Shown: positions 31,301 to 41,264, numbered from the stretch's first letter. The stretch is 64,000 bases of DNA from Amoebophrya sp. A120 (GCA_905178155.1 CAJINV010000008.1:3683420-3747419); one strand, 5' to 3'. The notes: generated from the letters alone by a model not told the origin. Numbers and translations: made by a program.

Positions 31301-33162
31301 GGACCAGAACAGTTCGTGGCCCCCGGGGGGAACAATCGTGGATCACCCTGCAGTGGGCGGTGGAGCCCCCGCTGCCTCATCTGGTAGTCCGTATTGGTAC
31401 AGCAGTCCCGGCGGAGGTGGGGCAGAAAACTTGAACTATACTGCTACCAACGCCGGAGCGTATCAACATGCGGGTACTAGTAGTAGTCCTAACCCCTACG
31501 ACACGGCCGGAGGAGCTGCGATTATACTGAACCCCAGCAGCACGGCCGCTGCGTCCTCGTCTGGAGGCGTCGTTCCACTGTATTCGAGCACCGCGGCAGT
31601 GGCAGAGCAGCAGGGACAACTAAGCGCCGGAGGAGCGGCCTACGGGAGTTCTTCGCAGGAGCAGCAAAGTTCTTACAACCAGCACACGATGATGTTGAAC
31701 CCAGAAGACGAGGAGGAGGATCTTGATGAGGACTTTCTGGAGAAGAATGTGCGCGTCATTCCGCATACCTTCGAGTCCGTGCTTATGGCGCTCTCAACTG
31801 TTACATTCTCAACTGTTACATTCTCAACTGTTACATGAATTTGTGATGCGAGAATGGCAAAACTACAAGGGGGAAGATTGTGCCTTTTGCGTGACAGATT
31901 TGGCGCAGATTGTCAGGAGCCTGTTTGGCCCTTCGGGAATTGGTCATGCGAAGCAGCTTAATCATGTCGATTCTGATTGGATTTGGAATTTTGCATGACA
32001 AATCATGTAACAGTTGAGAATGTAACGCTTGAGAACGCCATAGCGCTTCATTGGGCCGCGGCGGACCGGGTCTCCCGCGTCGCGGCGCAGTTTGTGCCGG
32101 AGACGAACAAAGCCGAGCTTTGGCGAAAACGCGCGAACGAGATGCGGGCGAAAATCGAAAAATACAGCTGGAACCAGGAAAGACAGTGCTTCTGTACGAA
32201 AATTTATTGTGCAAGATGGATAGAAGAGAGTTGTTAGTATCACGACCAGGAGATCATGCAAAGAAACCAAGACCAACTACTACCAAGGAACACACACTAC
32301 AAGGTGAAGTTGATACTTAATTATGAACACACGACACGGAGACCACGCACACTCAGAACATTTTTAATCAGGTACGCACTGGGGCGGGAAGGAGGTGGGA
32401 CCAGCTTTGCTCCGTCTTGTCGAAGTGGGATTCCTCGTATGGCATTGAAAGCAAAGGAAGCTAAAAGTTTTTTGATCATCTTGCAGCAGCTACTAGAGTA
32501 AATGTGTATTTTTTGGACCAAGTCTGTGTCTGTCTGTGACCGAGCTATCCGAATTCTGTGCGCCAAGGATGAGGAAGCCATAGGCGACGTAGCATTCTGG
32601 CTGCAAGTAGTGCGAGCGGAAAATTCAAATCATAAGGGCATGCAACCTGCTTTTGGTTTTGCTTTTGCCAATTTCATATTTCTCGGAAGACGATCCGCGA
32701 TTCAGCGCCACCGTTCTTGCCTTCGAGGAGGATGCTTTTAAATCAGCGGTATTCAACAGCAATATACTGAAGAACATTGAAGTAGAAGCTATCATGGTGT
32801 CATTTTTGTTTACCTGTTTCGCACAGCACTTTAGCCCCATTCATGGCGATGCATGGCGCACAGTTCGTTGCGCATCAACTTTTCCGATTCCACCCGACTT
32901 CTGCACGATAAAGGTAATCGCGCCGAATACGTTTACATCTAGTACTCTCATGTGGTACGCGGAGGCTCTGCGCCTGGCGGGCAAGGAAACCCAGGCCCGG
33001 AACCTGGTGGACGCGGTGGCCCAGGCCTTCTACGAGTTCGGTAGTTTAGGGGAGGCCGTGGATTTGAGCAGCCAGAAGCCTTACGGAAACTTTCCCTGCA
33101 CCTCTGCCATTTTGTCCTTTATGCGCGCCGCCACACGCCTCGGCAAGAACGCGCTCGTGTAG
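28381..33162 (+). CDS. GH15-family glucoamylase/trehalase-like protein
   Basis: Predicted exons are 28381-29600, 29784-30055, 30271-31007, 31266-31783, 32048-32193, 32372-32437, 32690-32781 and 32914-33162, giving 3300 nt (1099 aa) in frame. The N-terminal part matches the trehalase-type GH15 N-domain: YAAIGNGTFGALLNQNGRYV at about 45-64, then WRVTTTISVQ and MYWRQWSLNLCLP. The (alpha/alpha) barrel shows LFWRDARVCRLMDECL (counterpart of the WLRDA motif), MPYLAGYEGSSGL, HQQMYGLL, VIPHTFESVLMAL, THWGGKEVGPALL, GFLDDPRFSATV and YGNFPCTSAILS, in family order. The family hydrolyses alpha-glucosides such as starch, glycogen or trehalose. Long Gly/Ser inserts separate the blocks. Five of the seven introns are introners. 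The 32193/32372 and 32781/32914 introns are ordinary GT-AG. Substrate cannot be told from sequence, and not all catalytic residues are assured. Confidence 0.8.
29601..29778 (+). mobile_element. Introner I4 (family E)
   Basis: 178 bp, starting TATCCTGCGCAAAAG and ending ACTTTTGCAAAACTGCATA. TSD ATCCA (29596-29600) against AGCCA (29779-29783), with the mismatch at position 2. Removal with one TSD copy joins the GH15 exons in frame. Confidence 0.8.
30056..30265 (+). mobile_element. Introner I5 (family F)
   Basis: 210 bp, starting TATCGCAAGAAAAAAGTGTT and ending AACACTTTTTTCGTGGGATA. The inverted repeat extends through ACAGTTACACATT. A perfect TSD CGTGT lies at 30051-30055 and 30266-30270. Removal is in frame in the GH15 gene. 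Confidence 0.88.
31008..31260 (+). mobile_element. Introner I6 (family A)
   Basis: 253 bp, starting TATCAAATGCAAAAATGTCC and ending GACATTTTTGCTTTTGATA. A perfect TSD GCATC lies at 31003-31007 and 31261-31265. The joined codons are AGC-ATC-AAC, in frame. Confidence 0.9.
31784..32042 (+). mobile_element. Introner I7 (family F-related) with tripled TIR unit
   Basis: 259 bp, starting TATGGCGCTCTCAACTGTTA and ending CGCTTGAGAACGCCATA. Near the 5' end the 15-bp unit CTCAACTGTTACATT is tandemly repeated three times, against once at the 3' end. TSD GTGCT (31779-31783) against GCGCT (32043-32047), with the mismatch at position 2. Removal restores the GH15 frame. Confidence 0.85.
32438..32689 (+). 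mobile_element. Degenerate introner I19 acting as a near-canonical intron
   Basis: A TATG...CATA core (32438-32678) with a diverged inverted repeat (TATGGCATTGAAAGCAAAG against TATGAAATTGGCAAAAG, reading the 3' end as its complement). The flanks TTCCTCG and TTTCTCG are a likely eroded TSD. Unlike the others, frame restoration requires the 3' splice at the AG of 32688-32689, giving GFL-DDPRF, the continuity expected from GH15 homologues. Confidence 0.6.
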
Positions 33163-34189
33163 GATCGGGGCGAAGATGATCTTCTTGTTGAGGTCGTCCA
33201 AACTGATTCTGAAGTCGTGTAAAAAGTCTAAATGCATCATGACGCGGGTCGTTCATTTTCCATTGTACGGGACCACCTAAATTACAGGGGTGCACACCGG
33301 AGTAGACCACCTACATAGAGTGGAGGTATAATTGCGCCACTCTGTCATTGACTTGGAGGCTGTGGCAAAGTGGAGTTCTTGTAACGCAACTTTTCTATAG
33401 TAACGGCGGCGTTCTTGCCTTGTCGTGTAACCATATTTGCAAAAAATGTGCCGCAAGATAAAGAAAGATCGCATCCTCGCGAATGAACACAAATAAATGG
33501 CGCTTATGCTAGTATGCCGGTCAGCACTGGCAGGAGTGTCGGGACCGACCTCGGATTCTCAGCAGGTGGTGCAGCAGTTCGAATCCTCTGCAAGAGTTCA
33601 TTGATCCGGTCGAGGAAGTAATATCACGTGATTGAAGATACTCCTGTAGCTATTTGTCTCGTTCTCACATGAAGATGCTACTGCTAGGTTATTTCTTGCA
33701 TCGCTTTTGAGGGCGGATCAGGAAGATCATGGTGAGGCTCATTATGAATGTGATCAAGAACTTATTTGTTGTGATTGTTTTATAATTTTTGGGTCATGCC
33801 GTGTGGTAGCGTCATATTAGCGCAACCATTCAGATTTATTTCTGTGTAATATGTAGTTGCAGTTCCACTTTCAGCTTCGTCGGTCCAGCGAACAACTCCA
33901 AGTGTGCCATGATGAGTGCTTTTAGTTCTATAAGTAAGTCGTGAAAGCAAAAGAAGACAAGCTCAAGCAGCCAAAAAATCCAACTATGAATATGTTTTCC
34001 ACCAGTGCGGCCTCAGGAGTGGTCCGACTACCTACCTGAATGCACCTTCTGCCGCTAACTGCTCCACCATTGATCATCTACATCAAGATCAATCTTAGTC
34101 TTGTGCTTTTTGGCTTTTGCAATTACTTTAATTCCATCTCGTGACTCAGGAATCACTGCAGTCAAAGAAAAAAGCGATATTAGACCATC
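33163..34189. other. Intergenic region before the MAPDA gene
   Basis: No supportable gene. A segment near 33560-33590 vaguely resembles a tRNA T-arm but does not fold as a tRNA (see rejected items). No repeats of note. Confidence 0.4.
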
Positions 34190-36949
34190 ATGAGTCAAGA
34201 TTTGCCTGCCGCACGACCTGGTGGGCGCGAGGACATCATCACGGGACGAAACGGAAATTGCCAGAAATTTCAGGAAGCCATTCGGGCGATGCCAAAAGTT
34301 GAGTTGCACGCGCATCTGAGCGGTTCCGTGTCGCAAACCAAGTTGCAGGAAATGCTGGCGAAAAGGGTGGAAAAGGAAAATTTGGATGCGAGGACTCGGG
34401 GAGGTGAAAGAACGCCGGATGGGGAAATCGACACGCTGTCCCAGAAGCGGCCAACTCGCGGCGCTTCTACAACAACGTCAACGTTCGAAAAGTTCGACGT
34501 TCGAAGCATTATTTTTGGCGGAAATAAAACTACGTCGCCCGATGCTGCTCCTGTTTCAACATCTGCACCAAAGTCTTCAGAGGCTGCATCTTCTGCTTCA
34601 TCACGAGAGCAGCTTCTGTACAATGAGGCGATGAAAAAGTGCTTCTCCTACTTCGACCTGGTCGCGCAAGTCATCACGGACCTGGATGCCTATCAAATGT
34701 AAAAATGTCTGGGTCTGGAAGAGTCATGCTGTTTCTGCATGACACAGAAGGTCTGGCATGGAAGCTCTAGCATCACAGGCTTCGAGAAGCTTCCGCAATG
34801 CCGAATCCGCATGACAAATCCCCCATTTTGGTGACAGAAAGTGAGCAGCTTTTGCTGCCTACGCATCAGAGATTTTTGTGTGTTCTGAAATGCGCATCAC
34901 AAGTTACATCCTTCCAGACCCAGACATTTTTACACTTGATAACGCCTTGCGCGAGGCAACGACGCATGTGTTCGAAGAGTTCGCGGACGAGGGTATCCTG
35001 AGTAAAAACGTCCCCATACCAGAGCCAGGATGGAAAATCTGCTAGACAGATCAGCCAACTTTGGTTGTTTCGCCTGACACGTTTGTCCTGGCAGTGTGGT
35101 CCTGTTTAGCTAGTTCAGCAGCATCACAGATCTAGCACACCATGCTACTTCTAGCATCGCAAAACCCAAAACACGACTAGAAAAAGCTTCTCATGTGGCA
35201 TCACATGAGACACTTTTTTGTCATGCAGATTTCCATGACAACTCTGGGGTGGGGATGTTTTTACTCAGAATAGAGGGCTGCGTGTATTTGGAAATGCGGA
35301 CCACCCCGAAAAAGTTCACGCAGCCGGCAGGTCATCAAAAACCGCACACCGGCCCGGCAGGTAGTGCTAGTTGCAGCAGGAACATGACGATTAAATCCTC
35401 AACGTCCTCTTCTATAATTCCAACAACCTCGGAAGAGGATTACATTTGTGTTGTTAAGGAGTGCGCAGACGAGATTTTCCGGAAGAAAAACCTAGTCGTG
35501 AAACTACTGCTGTCCATCAATCGGGGCACGATCCGCTCGAAACAGGACGCGGAGGACCAGGTCGCGATGGTGTCTCGCCTCCTGGATAGATTTTTTTACG
35601 ACCAAGATGGGAGCTCGGAGGGTCGTCAAGATCATGTACAAGCAGGTCAAGAACATGATGATCGCGATCTCCATGCCGTGTCCGGCCCCTTCGTTGTCGG
35701 TCTGGACGTTAGCGGCAATCCGGCGACGGACTCGGTGGTGCCGTTTCTGTTACCCGTTTTGGTCGAAAAGTACCGCGAGCTGGAGAAAATGGGGAAACCA
35801 AAACCGCCAATCGCCTGGCATCTCGGCGAACGGGAGGATCATTGCGTTATTTTGCCGCCCGGGGGACCGAGGACCGCCACGATGAACAAGAACAGAAAAA
35901 TGGGCGAAGGTGGTGGTAAGCACGGCAAAAGCAGCAGTCCACCGCGACGGACAGAAACTCCCGTCGTGGAGGCGAGCACCTCTGATGTGTCTGCAGCTGT
36001 TGCAGTACCAGGACATGGACATCTGAGCACCACTACCACTACGACTACAAGTAGGACAACTAATGTATTGACAGGGACAGGGGTCGTCCACGACGGTGGC
36101 GATCATGATGTTCCCGAACACGACCAGGAGCCGCCTGAGAGGAAGCGGCGGAAAGAAGTTCTGGTGTCTTCACGGTCCTCAGGCCGCTGCGCAGAAGTAG
36201 TAGTAGATGAACTTCAACTTCTTTCTTCATCCTCCACCCCCGCGGCGGAAGTAGAAGTAGATAAAGTTCTGGACCACGTCGACGTGCTAAACATTCGTCG
36301 GCTCGGACACGTGTGCTTTCTCACCGCCGAGCAGCGCCGCCGGGTGTTTGCCATCGCGGACAGGAGGACAGCAAATGAGCTGCCGTTTTGCGTGGAGCTC
36401 TGCCCGACCAGCAACGCGGTCACAAAGTGTCTGAGGAATCTAGCCGACCACCACTTCCCACTCTGGTACGCCGGGTCGTCGTGCAAGAGAAAAATAAACG
36501 GCGGCGAGGGCGGAGCCATGTCAACATCGTCCTCTGGCGAAGTAGCAGCTCTCCCTGACAAGAACGCGCCGTCGGACGAGGTGGCTTCGGCCTCAGCACC
36601 TCCTTCGCAGCTGAGAGTCGCCCTCTGCACCGATGACACGGGGCTGTTCTGCTGTACCATCAGCTCCGAGCTAGAGGATATGGCCGTCGCGTTCCGCTTG
36701 TCTCTGGCCGAGCTGCGGCAGCTCCAACTCGATGCCATAGACGCGAGCTTTCTGGTCAGAGGTGGGCCTCCACCAGGCAATCACGCCAAAGGCGGGTGTC
36801 GCGAAGCGACTTCAGTCATAGCGGGCGGCGCATCGGCTACAACCCCGGTATCTGCAGGAGAGACCTCGCGCCAACTCACTTGGAGCGGCTTCTTCTGCGG
36901 TAGCTGCCACAAAGACAATTCCAAACATCGGGGGGAATCTGTTGCTTAA
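34190..36949 (+). CDS. ADAL/MAPDA-type adenosine (N6-methyl-AMP) deaminase-like protein
   Basis: Predicted exons are 34190-34690, 34947-34993 and 35278-36949, giving 2220 nt (739 aa) in frame. Family blocks in order: MPKVELHAHLSGSVS at about 34-48 (metal-binding HxH), EEFADEGCVYLEMRTTPKKF across the two introner junctions, VVGLDVSGNP near 350, WHLGERED (substrate/catalytic His-Glu) near 395, RRLGHVCFL near 550, FCVELCPTSNAVTKCL near 585, and CTDDTGLF (metal-binding Asp pair) near 665. ADAL proteins deaminate N6-methyl-AMP, preventing modified nucleotides from being recycled into RNA. Low-complexity Ser/Thr/His-rich inserts lengthen it to about twice the usual 350 aa. From about residue 682 the native sequence is replaced by a dispersed repeat and an out-of-frame TTLL fragment, so the last about 58 residues are foreign. 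The expected C-terminal helix may be truncated. Confidence 0.85.
34691..34941 (+). mobile_element. Introner I8 (family A)
   Basis: 251 bp, starting TATCAAATGTAAAAATGTCT and ending AGACATTTTTACACTTGATA. TSD ATGCC (34686-34690) against ACGCC (34942-34946), with the mismatch at position 2. The join is GAT-GCC-TTG, in frame in the deaminase gene. Confidence 0.88.
34994..35272 (+). mobile_element. Introner I9 (family B)
   Basis: 279 bp, starting TATCCTGAGTAAAAACGTCC and ending TTTTTACTCAGAATA, with an inner inverted CCATACCAGAG/CTCTGGGGTGGGG part. A perfect TSD GAGGG lies at 34989-34993 and 35273-35277. Removal joins FADEG to CVYLEMR, matching ADAL homologues across the junction. Confidence 0.92.
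36777..36842 (+). repeat. Dispersed breakpoint repeat, copy A
   Basis: Contains the core TCATAGCGGGCGGCGCATCG, preceded by GCAATCACGCCAAAGGCGGG, a left extension shared only with copy C. It lies where the native deaminase sequence ends and a TTLL-derived fragment begins. Confidence 0.85.
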
Positions 36950-37918
36950 AAACAAAATACGGACACAGACACTGACGCTGAACCTATGATCATCGAAGTG
37001 AGTGCATCTCAAGTAAGATGATGAAATAGAAGATCGATGAAGAAGACGAGCCGGCGCAAGAATCTTTTGAGTGTTGATCGAGATGCTCCTTGTTCCCTAC
37101 AGCTGTTTGGTGGCTGAAGCTGAGCGAGAGAGAGACTAGGCCACGCACGACGGAGCGCAGCGGGTTGGGTTCTCTTTGTAACGAAGCGGTGCCATGAGGA
37201 GCTTCAACATCGCACGTGTTGCAAGAAAAAAGGAAGGACACGACTAAGCATGTACAAAAACTAGTTCTGGCCGTCGATCCCGGTTCGTTGTACATTTTTA
37301 CCCATTCCCCTGCGGCTCTTGCGCCCTTTCACCATTCATTGCCCAAAATGAGATGCATATGTCGTCGTGTTTGTTCTCTCTGGTCCGTCCTTACCTTGCT
37401 CTCCACCAGCTTTCTGGTTTGGTGGACGGTCGTGGTCGACGATCCTGACGACGGAAAAAACGTGGCGTTCGTGCCTGTATTTATCCACAGAAGTAGCGAC
37501 GAGTACATATCTACTGGCGCGCGATCGGATGGGCGAGGAGGAGAAGGGGCGGAAAGCGTCGACGAGGAGAGTGACAAGCAGCAGGAGCGCTTCGTGCTGC
37601 TTCGCAAGTTCCACCAATCCAGCTCTTTTTTCGGCGGTCATATTAGCCAGAAAGCCTTATCTGACGCAGCAGACGACAACAATACCGAGGCAACCACCGC
37701 TGGCGCGATGGTGTTCGCGGAAAATGGTGACGCAGCAGCTGAGCAATATTCTGTTGAGGAAACGGAACCAGGGTTGTCATCGGGTTCAAGCTCATCAAGA
37801 ACTGACGAGGTGGACGCAGGCCATAATCAGCGCTACGATAAAAATATGCTGGACTCCGCCGCGGCGCTTGTTTCTAGCCATCGTGTGCGTTCCGCACGGT
37901 CGACTTTTCGATCTGCGA
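36843..37918 (+). repeat. Degenerate duplicate of TTLL 3' / glycosyltransferase 5' sequence
   Basis: Matches TTLL 22059-22124, then jumps to 23054 and continues through the TTLL stop, the spacer and the glycosyltransferase N-terminal codons to 24069. The intervening 930 bp of TTLL are missing. Differences include many substitutions and several small indels (for example a missing segment near 37195), so the copy is not very recent. Confidence 0.88.
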
Positions 37919-38061
37919 CTTCTTTCATAGCGGGCGGCGCATCGTCTACACCTGCGGACATACCAGAATCTAAACTGCGTCCCTGGATCAAAACGTTTAG
38001 ACCAGACGAGGAAACGTTTAGGAATATCTCTAAACTTCTAAACTTGAGTACCTGTAGGTAG
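37348..38061 (+). pseudogene. Truncated paralogue of the GT32-like gene
   Basis: The frame from ATG 37348 encodes the same signal anchor (CSLWSVLTLLSTSFLVWWTV) and about 190 residues of the stem seen at 23487. It then runs into breakpoint-repeat copy B and unrelated sequence, ending at 38059-38061. All catalytic blocks are absent. A short Golgi-targeted stem protein could still be made, but a decayed fragment is more likely. Confidence 0.8.
37917..37962 (+). repeat. Dispersed breakpoint repeat, copy B
   Basis: Core TCATAGCGGGCGGCGCATCG followed by TCTACACCTGCGGAC. It begins exactly where identity to the glycosyltransferase gene stops. The sequence after it (ACCAGAATCTAAACTGC) resembles that after copy D. 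Confidence 0.85.
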
Positions 38062-38470
38062 TGTCTGTAGTAGGAGGCTGTAGCTGTCTTTGTGAAAGGT
38101 TTTAGCTGTAGTTGTTGGACATAGTCTAAAACGATCTAGGTAGGAACTAGGCAAGAGAAGTGGAACAGACTGAGGCAGAAGAGGGAAGGAAGATTCTCTT
38201 CGGCACTCTGTCATGTCCCTTCTCTGTAACTCTCTCTCTCTCTCTCACTCATTTCCCGCAGGTTTTTATATATTCATTGTTTTGTTGGATGTCGAGCCAT
38301 TGCCAAAAAGCGTACGCGAGGCCGATCCGTGACCAAGATGGCAGTTTGAGCAGGTGCACTAAACACGCACTGCTGAAGATCCGCGCGCGTTTCGATTCTG
38401 TGAAAAGATCCACACGATTGAAGACCTGTTGCTGTCTTTTTCCGCAGTATTCGCTTGTGACTAGTCACCT
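38062..38470. other. Non-coding spacer with a TC microsatellite
   Basis: Contains a short TC dinucleotide run near 38229-38246 and no supportable gene. Confidence 0.4.
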
Positions 38471-38871
38471 ATGATGGCCGTGCCGCCTGTACTTTTGGTG
38501 AGAAGAATGACTCTAAGGCCCCGCCCTGCGTCTTCGGATGTTGTGGTGGTTAGGTATGGCGCCAGTTTTGGGCCAAGCTCAGCGCTTGTTTGCAAAAAAA
38601 AAAACACAGGAACTACAGCACAGGAACGAAAGAAAGTTTGCCGCTGTACCATACGGAACATTTCACAACTTTGCAACACTGCCAGAAAGTTTGTTTCTAA
38701 GAACGCTAACCCTTGCACACATCAGCCTACATACTCTTTTAGACTTTTGAGACAGACTAGAAAAGTAACGACCGGACCGGGGCCCTCCATCGCGCGCGGA
38801 CTTTTGGCGCTAGCACTAGCAGCACACCCAATAACCCACCCGCCGGGGCAACATTGTCTGACATCCGAGCC

Positions 38872-39135
38872 TATGAGATGCAAAAATGTCTGGGTCTGGA
38901 AGAGTGTGAACTTGTCACGCAGGTTTTCCATGACCCCTATGAGCTGTAATGGATGACCTAGCATGACAGATTCCGCAAGATCACTGTCGTGCCTATCCTG
39001 CATGAGAAACTCCCTCCCAATTTGGTCGAAAGTGGACAGCTGTAGGCACTCACGCAACACAGATTTTTGCATGATTCGGATTTAGCATGACAAGTTGCAA
39101 TGATCTTCCAGACCCAGACACTTTTGCATTTGATA
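38872..39135 (+). mobile_element. Introner I10 (family A)
   Basis: 264 bp, starting TATGAGATGCAAAAATGTCT and ending AGACACTTTTGCATTTGATA. A perfect TSD GAGCC lies at 38867-38871 and 39136-39140. Frame is kept on removal. Confidence 0.87.
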
Positions 39136-39275
39136 GAGCCGGGGGCAATGGTCGGGAATTTTTTGGATGACCTTTCCGAGGAGGAGCCTGCGGGGCGTGG
39201 CCGCTCCGTAGCGCCACCGGGCAGCCAGCACTCGTCCGTGTCGGATATCGTGGAGGCCAGCGGTCGTGGACTTAC

Positions 39276-39348
39276 GCAATCACGCCAAAGGCGGGTATCG
39301 CGAAGCGACTTCAGTCATAGCGGGCGGCGCATCGGCTACACCTGCGGT
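39276..39348 (+). repeat. Dispersed breakpoint repeat, copy C
   Basis: Carries the same left extension as copy A (GCAATCACGCCAAAGGCGGG) and the core TCATAGCGGGCGGCGCATCG. Here it is read in a different frame from copies A, B and E, which argues against a conserved peptide. Confidence 0.85.
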
Positions 39349-40260
39349 TAATTTTCATTCTCAATCGATAAAGAGCTAAGTTCGCCCGAGCTGACACACG
39401 ACTCGGTGTGCACCTGGTCGATGACCTCGCGCTGAGGTCTAGCACTGGCGCGTTCGTAGCGCGAACACAAATTCCGCTCTAAATGCGGGTCGCGCAATAG
39501 AGATGCACCTACGAGCTGCGAGAAGAAGGCAGCTGCGAGCTGCTCTGCGCTTTCACGACGCGCACAACATTGCTCGTAGGGAGCTGTTTTGGGTAGGACG
39601 TGCGTGCGCACGAGGTGATTTTGTATCATTCCCGGTCGCCGCATATCACAATACCCAATCGCCGAGTGCGTCGACCGTCTAAGGTGCTGCCCGGCCCAGC
39701 CACCATATTCTAGGTGGCCGGGCAGGACGAGGAGCTGAGGGTCACGCGACGACAAGAAGTGGAGCGTGACCCCTACCACGGGCGCATGCCGTGCGGGGCG
39801 GATCCTCGCACGGACTGTATCCGGTCGGGGAGGGCTCACCACTCCGTCGGCCCCCCGACCACCCCAACATCGGGCGTAGCTTGTTTCAAGTACAAAGAGC
39901 TGCGGCTTTCAACTACAGAGATATCGGCGCTGCTGCGGGTGTTATCGGTGCCATGCAGCACCCTTTTTCTCATTCAGTCTCATTCTTGAAGTTCTATCTG
40001 AAGCATCTATCAGCCGCATTCTGCGGTACTCTCGTGCCAGGTGGCTGTAGAAGTACGCTCTTGCGATAATTTACGACAATCCTCTCGAGATTGAGACGCG
40101 AAACCCTGGGTGGTGTTATTATTACGCTTCATTTTAAATGCTACTTCGAGCACAATACAGTGCTAATTTTAAAATTTAAAATTAGCTGGCCGCGAAATCA
40201 TATCGATTTTCTAAAAATTGCGATAGTTCCCCCCTCTATTTTGAAGGGGAAAACGCGCGA

Positions 40261-40310
40261 AACTTCAGTCATAGCGGGCGGCGCATCGGCTACACCTGCG
40301 GACAAAATTT
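40261..40310 (+). repeat. Dispersed breakpoint repeat, copy D
   Basis: Core TCATAGCGGGCGGCGCATCG followed by GCTACACCTGCGGACAAAA. It lies in otherwise unannotated sequence after an AT-rich segment. Confidence 0.85.
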
Positions 40311-40767
40311 TTGGTTAGCAGACCAGAATCTCAACTGCAGCAAATCGTCTCAACGTTGAGCCAGAAGGTAGCCAACGTTGGGAAAAGTGTCTCAACTACT
40401 CAACTTAATAGAAGTAGAAGTAGAAGTAGTTCAAGCGTACAAGTAGAAGTAGAAGTGGGTGAGGCTAGATCGATCTAGAAGGAGTCGTGGTAGAGAAACT
40501 GCAGCAGAAGGGAAAGCACAGTGACAAGCAGGCAGAAGATGGAAAGAGGGCAGCGCCGTCTCTTTCTTGTCTCTATCTGGCTGTGTCGTTTCTCTCTCTC
40601 TTGTCTCTATCTGGCTCTCTCATCTCCTCCTCATCTCTTTCTCTCTCTACCCTCTCTTTCACCCTCTCGCACATCCATATCTTTGGTGTGTCAGAAATCT
40701 AACTTGAAGACACAAAGAAGACAAGACTCGTATTGCTCGACTGCGCTGTAATTTTGTCCACCGATTT

Positions 40768-40857
40768 CGACGATCCGTTTGTATTGCTCGACTGCGACGA
40801 TCCGTTTGTATTGTTTGACTGCGACGATCCGGTTGTATTGCTCGACTGCGACGAGCC
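40768..40857 (+). repeat. 27-bp tandem repeat
   Basis: About three and a third copies of a 27-bp unit beginning CGACGATCCGTTTGTATTGC. The unit length is a multiple of three, so both strands stay open through it. One strand reads Ser/Asn-rich, the other Asp/Cys-rich repeats. Confidence 0.75.
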
Positions 40858-41264
40858 ATTTTGTCCACCAGAGCCCGATCCATGTTGTCCAAAGAACCAC
40901 AGGAGGGCCCTTGTCGTCGCCTTTCTCTTTTTTTGCCATTTTCTACATGAGGCCGGCTTGTGGTTCGATGTCAGAACCACACTCCGACCACTGCGCGCAG
41001 CTGTCCAGCGAGCAGTGCCCCTCTCTTTTCTCCAGCCAGGTTTGTTGTAGTTAGTACACTTAGGCAGGTTGTGTTGTAGTTAATCGAAAAGCATCAGTAT
41101 TGCATTTTGAAGTAAACAAAACTAACTACTACTTGTACTTGACTACTAAAAGCTATAACGGATTTAAGTAAAGCCATCGGGCTCGAAGATACAAAGTCAC
41201 AGGGAACCACCACCCGCCTCCGGGGCATCAATTACTTAGCGCGAGTTGCTGCGGCGCGAGAAGC

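Larger units (their letters stand above)
38471..39351 (+). pseudogene. Gene fragment with introner, related to the 41.3-kb gene
   Basis: Joining 38471-38871 to 39141-39351 gives a 203-codon frame. The second part, DDLSEEEPAGRGRSVAPPGS then QHSSVSDIVEASGRGL, is clearly related to the N-terminus of the frame at 41265 (VRGRSAAPPGSQHSVSDCVE). The first 100 codons have poor coding character, so the real fragment may begin nearer 38770. It ends inside breakpoint-repeat copy C, which supplies the stop. Function is unknown; probably a truncated duplicate. Confidence 0.5.
39352..41264. other. Repeat-rich region without a supportable gene
   Basis: Holds breakpoint-repeat copy D, a GAAGTA-type trinucleotide run (about 40409-40456), a CT-rich tract (about 40550-40680) and a 27-bp tandem repeat (40768-40857). 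Antisense open frames across 39348-39842 and 40699-40980 are products of composition and repetition rather than recognisable genes. Confidence 0.5.

Noticed and set aside
33500-33620. Possible tRNA gene (GTTCGAATCC-like T-arm)
   Set aside because: The sequence around the T-loop-like word does not form a five-pair T stem, and no matching acceptor stem or D-arm is present.
38872-39135. Reading introner I10 as the start of a new ORF or a small RNA gene
   Set aside because: TIRs and a perfect TSD identify it as a mobile intronic element. Short frames inside are incidental.
40699-41054. Ser/Asn-rich or Asp/Cys-rich protein genes over the 27-bp tandem repeat
   Set aside because: The repeat unit is a multiple of three, so several frames on both strands stay open automatically. 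No start context or flanking domain supports a gene.
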